From Paraprevotella sp. (GTDB taxonomy: Bacteria; Bacteroidota; Bacteroidia; Bacteroidales; Bacteroidaceae), in the NCBI GenBank assembly GCA_021205005.1, contig JAJPYK010000138.1:1-13382 (forward strand): 13,382 nucleotides of DNA. The letters are read 5' to 3'. Below, piece by piece: positions 7,455 to 13,382 of this stretch. How positions within the stretch are numbered: position 1 is the first letter of the stretch; each line of letters begins with the position of its first letter. Under the pieces are notes generated by a model that worked only from the letters and a program-made list of their open reading frames with translations, was not told where the DNA came from and ran no database searches. The position numbers were made by a program, and so were the translations under genes.

Positions 7455-9344
7455 ATGGAATATACGATATTGATTCTCCTCCTGCCGATATTGAGCTTCT
7501 TGATATTGGCTTTGGCGGGCATGAAGATGCCCCACCGCGTGGCCGGTTTCATCGGGACCCTGTCGTTGGGAGCGGTCGCCGTGCTCAGCTACGTGACGGC
7601 TTACGGTTATTTCACTCAGCCCCGTTCGGCCGGCGGAACTTTTGCCACTTTGATGCCTTACAACTTCGAGTGGCTGCCGTTTACGCCGGCGCTGCACATC
7701 GATATGGGCATCTTGCTCGACCCGATTTCCGTGATGATGCTGGTGGTGATTTCCACCGTGTCGTTCATGGTACATATTTATTCGTTCGGATATATGAAAG
7801 GAGAGAAGGAATTCCAGCGTTACTACGCCTTTCTCAGCCTCTTCACTTTCTCCATGCTCGGTCTGGTCGTGGCCACGAACATTTTCCAGATGTACGTGTT
7901 CTGGGAACTTGTCGGCGTGTCGTCTTACCTTCTCATCGGTTTCTATTATACCAAGCCTGAGGCGATCTCCGCGTCCAAGAAAGCTTTTATCGTGACCCGT
8001 TTCGCCGACCTGGGCTTCCTGATCGGTATCTTGATTTACGGCTATTATGTGGGGACGTTCACTTTCGCTCCTGCTACCGAAAACCTGATGCAGGGCGCAC
8101 TGATGTTGCCTTGGGCTTTGGGTTTGATGTTCGTGGGCGGTGCTGGTAAGAGCTCCATGTTCCCGCTCCACATCTGGCTGCCCGATGCCATGGAAGGTCC
8201 TACTCCGGTGAGCGCGCTGATCCATGCCGCTACTATGGTGGTGGCCGGTGTGTACCAGGTGGCCCGCTTGTTTCCGCTTTACATCGCCTATGCTCCCGAA
8301 ACGTTGCACATTGTGGCCTATGTCGGTGCCTTCACCGCTTTTTATGCCGTTTCCGTGGCATGCGCACAAAGCGATATCAAACGTGTGCTGGCCTTTTCCA
8401 CCATTTCGCAGATCGGTTTCATGATGGTGGCTTTGGGAGTTTGTACGGGCATGCCTTCGCATGAGGGCGGCTTGGGCAACATGGCCTCCATGTTCCATCT
8501 GTTCACTCATGCCATGTTCAAGGCCCTGTTGTTCCTCGGCGCCGGTTGCATCATCCACGCCGTGCACAGCAACGAGATGTCCACGATGGGCGGTTTGCGC
8601 AAGTATATGCCGATCACCCACATCACGTTCCTCATCGCTTGCCTGGCCATTTCCGGTATTCCTCCTTTTTCCGGTTTCTTCTCCAAAGATGAGATCCTGA
8701 CGGCCTGCTTCGCTTTCAGTCCGGTCATGGGATATGTCATGACGTTCATAGCCGGTATGACGGCTTTTTATATGTTCCGTCTGTATTACGGTATTTTCTG
8801 GGGACGTGAGAATAAGGAACTCCATGCCGAGCACGTGCCGCACGAGTGTCCGCTTACGATGACATTCCCGTTGATGGTGCTGGCCGCCGTGACCTGCGTA
8901 GCCGGGTTCATACCCTTCGGTCATTTTGTGACCGGCGACGGTTTGTCCTACGACATCCATCTGGAGAGCAGCGTAGCCGTGACCAGTTGCGTGGTGGCCG
9001 TCATAGCCATTGCCTTGGCCACTTTCATGTATGCCCGCAGCAGTCAGCCTGTCGCCGACAGTCTGGCCCGCCGGTTCCCTCGTCTGCACGAGGCCGCCTA
9101 CCGTCGTTTCTATATGGACGAGATCTGGTTGTTTGTCACGAAACGCATTATTTTCCGTTGCGTATCCACGCCTTTGGCTTGGTTCGACCGTCATGTGATC
9201 GACGGTTTCATGAACTTCCTGGCCTGGTCCACCCGTGCTTCGGGCGAGGAAGTGCAGCCTATGCAGAGCGGACGCATACAATCTTATGTGCTCTGGTTCC
9301 TGAGCGGCATCATCGTGCTGACTTTAATCTTATTGGCGGTATGA
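7455..9344 (+). CDS. nuoL: NADH-quinone oxidoreductase subunit L (antiporter-like)
   Basis: Distal pumping subunit (ND5 homologue), related to Mrp antiporter subunit A. The 629 residues include about 14 core helices and a C-terminal region (about 480-629) that should form the long lateral helix and final anchor. Key charged residues are kept: Glu151 in FWELVGVSSYLLIGFYY, Lys232 in GAGKSSMFPLHIWLPDAMEG, Lys356 in HAMFKALLF and Lys411 in GFFSKDEIL. The segment AQSDIKRVLAFSTISQIGFM is the usual discontinuous helix 8 region. It is the longest gene of the cluster. A very long antisense open frame over it is a codon-bias artefact. Identification is firm. Confidence 0.97.
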   Translation: MEYTILILLLPILSFLILALAGMKMPHRVAGFIGTLSLGAVAVLSYVTAYGYFTQPRSAGGTFATLMPYNFEWLPFTPALHIDMGILLDPISVMMLVVISTVSFMVHIYSFGYMKGEKEFQRYYAFLSLFTFSMLGLVVATNIFQMYVFWELVGVSSYLLIGFYYTKPEAISASKKAFIVTRFADLGFLIGILIYGYYVGTFTFAPATENLMQGALMLPWALGLMFVGGAGKSSMFPLHIWLPDAMEGPTPVSALIHAATMVVAGVYQVARLFPLYIAYAPETLHIVAYVGAFTAFYAVSVACAQSDIKRVLAFSTISQIGFMMVALGVCTGMPSHEGGLGNMASMFHLFTHAMFKALLFLGAGCIIHAVHSNEMSTMGGLRKYMPITHITFLIACLAISGIPPFSGFFSKDEILTACFAFSPVMGYVMTFIAGMTAFYMFRLYYGIFWGRENKELHAEHVPHECPLTMTFPLMVLAAVTCVAGFIPFGHFVTGDGLSYDIHLESSVAVTSCVVAVIAIALATFMYARSSQPVADSLARRFPRLHEAAYRRFYMDEIWLFVTKRIIFRCVSTPLAWFDRHVIDGFMNFLAWSTRASGEEVQPMQSGRIQSYVLWFLSGIIVLTLILLAV

Positions 9345-9376
9345 TTAATCTTTAATGACGTAAATAGTAAAACGAT

Positions 9377-10873
9377 ATGAATATATTAAGTCTTTTCGTA
9401 TTGATTCCCGCACTGATGATGCTCGGGCTGTGGATAGCCCGCAATGTCAACCAGGTGCGCGGGGGGATGGTGACCGGCGCATCCGCCCTGTTGGTGCTGG
9501 CTGTGGGGTTGGCCGTCACTTATTTGCACATGCGTGCCGGGGGAGCTTCCGGCGAGATGCTCTTCACCGACAGTGTGATGTGGTATGCACCCTTGCATAT
9601 TTGTTACTCCGTCGGGGTGGACGGCATTTCCGTCGTCATGCTTTTGCTGAGTGCCGTCATCGTCTTTACGGGCACTTTCGCCTCATGGAAACTGAAGCCG
9701 CTCACCAAGGAATATTTTCTGTGGTTCACGTTGCTGAGTACGGGCGTGTTCGGCTTCTTCATCACCACGGATCTGTTCACCATGTTCATGTTCTACGAGG
9801 TGGCGCTCATCCCGATGTATCTGCTCATCGGCGTGTGGGGCAGCGGCCGTAAGGAATATGCCGCCATGAAGCTGACGCTGATGCTGATGGGCGGTTCCGC
9901 TTTTCTGCTCATCGGCATTCTGGGCATCTATTACGGGGCCGGTGCGCAGACGATGAACATACTCGACATTGCCCGCCTGCACATTCCGACAGCGATGCAG
10001 CATATCTTCTTCCCAGCCGTATTCCTGGGCTTCGGTGTACTGGGTGCGCTGTTCCCCTTCCATACGTGGAGCCCTGACGGTCATGCTTCCGCACCTACCG
10101 CCGTGTCGATGCTGCATGCCGGAGTATTGATGAAGTTGGGCGGTTACGGTTGTTTCCGCATCGCCATGTATCTGATGCCCGAAGGTCTGGCGGCATGGGG
10201 CGACTTCTTCTTGGTGCTGACCACGATTTCCGTGGTTTACGGAGCTTTCAGTGCAGTGGTGCAGACCGATTTGAAATACATCAATGCCTATTCTTCCGTA
10301 AGCCATTGCGGTCTGGTGCTTTTCGCCCTGCAGATGATGACGCGCACCAGTTGTACGGGTGCCATCCTGCAAATGCTGAGCCACGGCCTGATGACCGCCT
10401 TGTTCTTCGCCCTGATCGGTATGATTTACGGTCGTACGCACACCCGTGACGTGCGTCAGTTGAGCGGTTTGATGAAGATCATGCCTTTCCTTTCCGTAGG
10501 TTATGTCATAGCCGGTCTGGCCAATCTCGGTTTGCCGGGTCTGAGCGGGTTCATTGCCGAGATGACCGTGTTTGTCGGTTCGTTCGAGCATCCCGACTTT
10601 TTCCATCGCGCCTGTACGGTCATCGCCACGATGAGCATCGTCATCACGGCCGTGTACATCCTCCGCGTGGTAGGCAAGATCCTCTACGGTACATGCCGCA
10701 ATCCCGAGCATCTGAAACTTACCGATGCGACGTGGGACGAGCGTTTTGCCGTGATTTGCCTGATCGTGTATGTGGCCGGTTTGGGTCTGGCTCCCTGGTG
10801 GGTGAGCGATACCATCAGTTTCAGCGTGGCTCCTATTGTTTCACATCTTAATATCTCCTGTTTGCCGTTATGA
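9377..10873 (+). CDS. nuoM: NADH-quinone oxidoreductase subunit M (antiporter-like), helix-7 lysine absent
   Basis: Central pumping subunit (ND4 homologue), 498 residues, 14 predicted helices. Glu141 in MFYEVALIPMYLLIG, Lys253 in HAGVLMKLGGYG and Glu395 in GFIAEMTVFVG match the conserved helix 5, helix 8 and helix 12 charges. The helix 7 signature is different: Escherichia coli reads FAVKMPVVPLHGW, while this protein reads FGVLGALFPFHTW, so the family lysine (Lys234 there) is Leu222 here and the following proline is alanine. The neighbouring SPDGHASAPTAVSMLHAGV is well conserved, so the alignment is not in doubt. I recall similar sequences in other Bacteroidales, which would make this a lineage trait. 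The stop overlaps the nuoN start by 4 bases (ATGA). Confidence 0.96.
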   Translation: MNILSLFVLIPALMMLGLWIARNVNQVRGGMVTGASALLVLAVGLAVTYLHMRAGGASGEMLFTDSVMWYAPLHICYSVGVDGISVVMLLLSAVIVFTGTFASWKLKPLTKEYFLWFTLLSTGVFGFFITTDLFTMFMFYEVALIPMYLLIGVWGSGRKEYAAMKLTLMLMGGSAFLLIGILGIYYGAGAQTMNILDIARLHIPTAMQHIFFPAVFLGFGVLGALFPFHTWSPDGHASAPTAVSMLHAGVLMKLGGYGCFRIAMYLMPEGLAAWGDFFLVLTTISVVYGAFSAVVQTDLKYINAYSSVSHCGLVLFALQMMTRTSCTGAILQMLSHGLMTALFFALIGMIYGRTHTRDVRQLSGLMKIMPFLSVGYVIAGLANLGLPGLSGFIAEMTVFVGSFEHPDFFHRACTVIATMSIVITAVYILRVVGKILYGTCRNPEHLKLTDATWDERFAVICLIVYVAGLGLAPWWVSDTISFSVAPIVSHLNISCLPL

Positions 10874-12312
10874 ATAATTTATCAGCTATATTGTTCTTGC
10901 ACGCCGAGTTGTCCTTGGTGCTGCTTCTGTTGATAGTCCTCCTGGCCGATATTTTCATGGGTCCGCTGCGCCGTCGCTGGCTGCATCCCGTGGTTTGCGT
11001 GCTGATGGTACTTCAGGTGATTCTCAATCTGACGCCGGATACGCGCGAACTTTTCGGCGGAATGTATATCAATACGCCTTTCACCTCCATCGTGAAGTCC
11101 ATCCTTTCCGCCGGAACGTTGCTCATTTTCATCCAGTGCGGAGAGAGGATCAAGCGGAAAGACACGGAGTTCAAGCAGGGCGAGTTCTACCTGCTCACGC
11201 TCTCCACGCTTTTGGGTATGTTTTTCATGGTGTCGGCCGGTCATTTCCTGATATTCTACATCGGGTTGGAAATGGCCAGCATCCCCATGGCCTGCCTGGT
11301 GGCTCTCGACAAGTACTGCCATCACAGTGCTGAAGCCGGAGCCAAGTTCATCCTGAGTTCCATGTTTTCTTCCGCACTGTTGCTCTACGGTCTTTCCCTC
11401 ATCTACGGCACGTCGGGCACGATGTATTTCACCGATCTGCCTGCCTTGTTGCAGGGTACGCCCTTGCAGCAGTTCGCTTTGGTGATGTTCATTGCCGGTA
11501 TGGGCTTCAAGATGAGCCTCGTGCCTTTCCATTTATGGACGGCCGACGTGTATCAGGGCGCACCTACCGGCGTGACGGCCTACCTGAGTGGCATTTCCAA
11601 AGGAGCGGCTGCCGTGGCTTTGGCCGTCATCCTGCGTTTCGTGTTCCCCGCCATGCGTGAGGACTGGACGCTGGCCTTGGCCATTCTGTCGGTAGTCACC
11701 ATTACGGTGGCCAATCTGATGGCCATTTTACAGAAAGATATGAAACGGTTCATGGCGTTCAGCAGTATTTCCCAGGCCGGCTATATTCTTTTGGGTGTAT
11801 TGGCTGGTACCACTCAAGGGCTGGCCTCTTTGGTGTTCTACATCGCCGTTTATATCGTGGCCAACGTGGCCATCTTTGCCGTGATCAGCACCATAGAACA
11901 GCATACGGACGGTCTGACCGACCGTGACAGTTATCGCGGACTCTACCGCACGAATCCTCGCCTGACGCTCATCATGACGCTGGCTTTGTTCTCATTGGGT
12001 GGCATCCCGCCGTTTGCCGGATTCTTCAGCAAATTCTTTATTTTTGCTGCGGCTTTTGAAGAAGGCTGGTATCTGGTCGTGTTCCTGGCTTTGCTGAACA
12101 CCATCATTTCGTTGTACTACTATCTGATGGTGGTCAAGGCCATGTACATCAGCGAACCGCTGACGGAGGACGGCAGTGTGGCCGTGGCTCCTTTGAAGAG
12201 TCAGGGGGGGGGCCGTCTGTGCCTGTTGATCTGCACCCTCGGCATTTGTCTTTTGGGCGTATGCAGCTTCTTCTACGAGGGCTTGTTCCTATGGGCTTCT
12301 TTATTGGGATAG
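10870..12312 (+). CDS. nuoN: NADH-quinone oxidoreductase subunit N (antiporter-like)
   Basis: Proximal pumping subunit (ND2 homologue), 480 residues, about 14 helices. The charged pump residues are present: Glu134 in IGLEMASIPMACL, Lys214 in GMGFKMSLVPFHLW, Lys244 in YLSGISKGAA and Lys388 in PPFAGFFSKFF. YQGAPTGVTAYL and QKDMKRFMAFSSISQAGYIL are typical NuoN stretches. Translation starts inside the last codons of nuoM (ATGA overlap), so the two are coupled. Near the 3' end, between the last two helices, a run of nine G encodes the GGG of SQGGGRLC; a one-base slip there would change the last ~30 residues. This is the last gene of the operon and is followed by two terminators. Confidence 0.96.
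   Translation: MNNLSAILFLHAELSLVLLLLIVLLADIFMGPLRRRWLHPVVCVLMVLQVILNLTPDTRELFGGMYINTPFTSIVKSILSAGTLLIFIQCGERIKRKDTEFKQGEFYLLTLSTLLGMFFMVSAGHFLIFYIGLEMASIPMACLVALDKYCHHSAEAGAKFILSSMFSSALLLYGLSLIYGTSGTMYFTDLPALLQGTPLQQFALVMFIAGMGFKMSLVPFHLWTADVYQGAPTGVTAYLSGISKGAAAVALAVILRFVFPAMREDWTLALAILSVVTITVANLMAILQKDMKRFMAFSSISQAGYILLGVLAGTTQGLASLVFYIAVYIVANVAIFAVISTIEQHTDGLTDRDSYRGLYRTNPRLTLIMTLALFSLGGIPPFAGFFSKFFIFAAAFEEGWYLVVFLALLNTIISLYYYLMVVKAMYISEPLTEDGSVAVAPLKSQGGGRLCLLICTLGICLLGVCSFFYEGLFLWASLLG
12204..12212 (+). repeat. nuoN: Homopolymer of nine G within nuoN
   Basis: Nine consecutive G lie in codons for Gln445-Gly448 of NuoN. Tracts of this length are prone to slipped-strand mispairing and to sequencing error. 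The frame is intact as given, so the reference state is 'on'. Loss or gain of one base would replace the loop and last helix of NuoN. Confidence 0.9.
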
Positions 12313-12329
12313 GAGATTTTTTTCATAGC

Positions 12330-12376
12330 ATTCCCATGCAGGCGCTGTAAGGCCCTGTGTGGGAATCTTTTTTTTT
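12330..12376 (+). terminator. Rho-independent terminator of the nuo operon
   Basis: Eighteen bases after the nuoN stop, a 13-base-pair stem (ATTCCCATGCAGG with CCTGTGTGGGAAT, two G-T wobbles) encloses an 11-base loop. One C then precedes nine T at 12368-12376. This is a strong plus-strand intrinsic terminator and marks the end of the nuo transcript. Confidence 0.88.
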
Positions 12377-12393
12377 GGGGGGAAAAGAGTTTG

Positions 12394-12417
12394 ACAGGCG
12401 GAAACGGCCTGTTTTTT
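12394..12417 (+). terminator. Second, tandem Rho-independent terminator
   Basis: A 6-base-pair stem ACAGGC/GCCTGT with a 7-base loop is followed directly by T; the T run covers 12412-12417. It lies 17 bases after the first terminator's T run and would act as a back-up on the same strand. On the minus strand it has only a short A-rich flank (AAAAG at 12383-12387), so it is a weak candidate for ending the convergent regulator transcript. Confidence 0.6.
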
Positions 12418-12435
12418 CTGCGCCTGTTTTTCTGT

Positions 12436-12483
12436 CGTTCTGCGGAGAAAAATTTCTCGTTCTGCGCCGAAAATTTCATCGTT
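12436..12483. repeat. Two tandem copies of an imperfect 26-base repeat (period 22)
   Basis: The unit begins CGTTCTGCG, continues with a G/C pair change and an AAAATTTC core, and ends TCGTT. Copy one covers 12436-12461 and copy two 12458-12483, sharing the CGTT at the junction. Copy one also contains the palindrome GAGAAAAATTTCTC. A period of 22 bases is two helical turns, which would suit a protein-binding site, but no gene starts here on either strand, so the role is unknown. Confidence 0.55.
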
Positions 12484-12560
12484 GTCCGCATGAAATTCCG
12501 CGTCCGACGGCTGTACTATTTTATTTTATTGTGAATCAGGAGAATATAATGGAAAGACAG

Positions 12561-12606
12561 GCTTTGTCCGGATACAAATGTTTCCTAAGATGTTTTTTGA
12601 CAAAGC
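12561..12606. repeat. Inverted repeat just after the regulator stop codon
   Basis: GCTTTGTC at 12561-12568 and GACAAAGC at 12599-12606 are perfect 8-base complements around a 30-base loop, starting 13 bases beyond the regulator stop on its own strand. It lacks a T run on the minus strand, so it is not a standard intrinsic terminator; it may be a transcript-end stabilising hairpin or chance. Confidence 0.35.
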
Positions 12607-12619
12607 GCGGAAGGCGACT

Positions 12620-13366
12620 TCAGATCAGGTTGTTGTTGATGGCGTATGTCAGGGCCTCTGTGATGGATTTTACATCGAGACGTTTGAATAAGTTCCATTT
12701 GCAGGTCTTGATGGTGTTGACCGATTTGTGCACTTCTGCGGCGATTTCCGTCATGGTATGTCCTCTGGCGGACAGGATCAGGATGTCCCGTTCCAGTTCA
12801 TTCAAGGTGGGAGTTCTCCTCCGGATCCATTCGTGGCCCTGCATATCATATTCATCATACGTGTGGTTGTCCGCGTGTTGTATGATGGCGTGCCCCGGCC
12901 CTTTTCTGGCGGGAAGTTGCATGGTGCATAAGGCTATCCAGACGTTGCCGTTGGGAGTAAGCATAATCGGTCGTAGTTTATGGTTGACGAGCGTCTTTTT
13001 CCCGTTACAGACCAAGTGGAGATTATAGCTTAATATGCTGCTTTTCCGCTTTTCGATAGGGAGTGTCCGGAAGAGTTCCCTGCTTCTTTCATTAATTTCC
13101 AGCAATATCTGCCGTTCTTCCTCCGGAATATGTTGCAAATAGGTTTCATAGTGAATTTCTTGTATACCGTTTGTATTCTCTCCGCACAACTCATAGAGTT
13201 TCGGAAATACTTGCAAGAAGTCCCCTTTTAAATGATCAAAGAGGTAAAGGCCTTGGTTGAAGTTTTGAGAAATTTCCTTGACGGCATCCACAATACATTT
13301 GTTTTTTTCAAATTCTTCTTGTGTGATTTCAGGAAAAGAATGGGGCAGTTTGAAATAATGCTCCAT
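12620..13366 (-). CDS. LuxR-family (GerE-type HTH) regulator with N-terminal PAS-like domain
   Basis: Predicted cytoplasmic transcription factor of 248 residues from the ATG at 13366; a GTG two codons upstream (13372) is an alternative, and the frame has no stop before the window edge, so the true start is not certain. Residues about 30-150 resemble a PAS fold (LYLFDHLKGDFLQVFPKLYE, later LRPIMLTPNGNVWIALCTMQ); no cofactor ligand can be named. Residues about 187-246 form a GerE/LuxR helix-turn-helix: TLNELERDILILSARGHTMT, then EIAAEVHKSVNTIKTCKWNL, then FKRLDVKSITEALTYAI. No receiver domain with a phosphorylatable Asp is present. Such PAS-HTH proteins are common in Bacteroidales and their targets are mostly unknown. 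It is convergent with nuo, so adjacency alone does not imply it controls respiration. Its promoter lies beyond the window. Confidence 0.85.
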   Translation of the reverse strand: MEHYFKLPHSFPEITQEEFEKNKCIVDAVKEISQNFNQGLYLFDHLKGDFLQVFPKLYELCGENTNGIQEIHYETYLQHIPEEERQILLEINERSRELFRTLPIEKRKSSILSYNLHLVCNGKKTLVNHKLRPIMLTPNGNVWIALCTMQLPARKGPGHAIIQHADNHTYDEYDMQGHEWIRRRTPTLNELERDILILSARGHTMTEIAAEVHKSVNTIKTCKWNLFKRLDVKSITEALTYAINNNLI

Positions 13367-13382
13367 ATTCACGGTATTAGTT

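Larger units (their letters stand above)
12418..12619. other. Intergenic stretch between nuo terminators and the convergent regulator
   Basis: About 200 bases separate the second terminator from the regulator stop. They contain the tandem repeat (12436-12483), a T/A-rich patch near 12518-12532 and the inverted repeat at 12561-12606. An ATG at 12549 on the plus strand, preceded by AGGAGAATATA, opens a frame, but that frame soon runs antisense through the regulator and its product is not protein-like. I see no RNA gene or further coding sequence. Confidence 0.6.

Noticed and set aside
7137..9281. Antisense open frame of 714 codons across nuoK and nuoL on the minus strand
   Set aside because: The product is extremely rich in His, Gln, Gly and Arg, has no domain, and mirrors membrane-protein codon use on the other strand; nuoK and nuoL are certain.
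9683..10711. Minus-strand open frame of 342 codons inside nuoM
   Set aside because: His/Gln/Glu-rich translation lying entirely antisense to a well-conserved gene.
12549..13028. Plus-strand frame with AGGAGAATATA before an ATG
   Set aside because: After about 20 codons it runs antisense through the regulator's helix-turn-helix region; the regulator is clearly the real gene and the plus product has no family features.

Overview
The window looks like a chromosomal segment of a Bacteroidales bacterium (Bacteroides/Parabacteroides-like). The basis is the gene order nuoA-B-C-D-H-I-J-K-L-M-N without nuoE, nuoF or nuoG, the protein sequences themselves, AT-rich leaders in place of consistent Shine-Dalgarno sites, and a PAS-like LuxR-type regulator next to the cluster. 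I infer the order from remembered family features, not from a search; I cannot name a species.

Layout. 65-1701: two translationally coupled genes, a small two-helix membrane protein with a bacterial PH-like domain and a compact PBP4-type D-Ala-D-Ala carboxypeptidase/endopeptidase (dacB). 1702-2356: a more AT-rich gap holding what reads as the decayed remains of a small secreted-protein gene (frameshift plus in-frame TGA), then the nuoA leader. 2357-12312: eleven tightly packed nuo genes. 12330-12417: two tandem Rho-independent terminators. 12418-12619: non-coding, with a short tandem repeat and an inverted repeat. 12620-13366 (minus strand): a convergent LuxR-family regulator whose promoter lies outside the window.

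How it works together. NuoB, C, D and I form the peripheral arm that carries electrons through the iron-sulfur clusters to quinone (menaquinone in this group). NuoA, H, J and K form the membrane base. NuoL, M and N are the antiporter-like pumping subunits. With no NADH-oxidising module (NuoEFG) in the cluster, the electron donor is probably not NADH directly; a ferredoxin- or flavodoxin-type donor or an unlinked partner is the usual proposal for 11-subunit complexes.

Most worth a second look: nuoC and nuoD are in the same reading frame and separated by one TAA only, where many Bacteroidales carry a fused nuoCD; NuoM has leucine where the well-studied pump lysine of helix 7 normally sits; nuoN carries a run of nine G; and there is the decayed gene before nuoA. 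I found no mobile element, CRISPR array, tRNA or rRNA, and no clearly new system; this is mostly an ordinary respiratory operon with a few unusual details.
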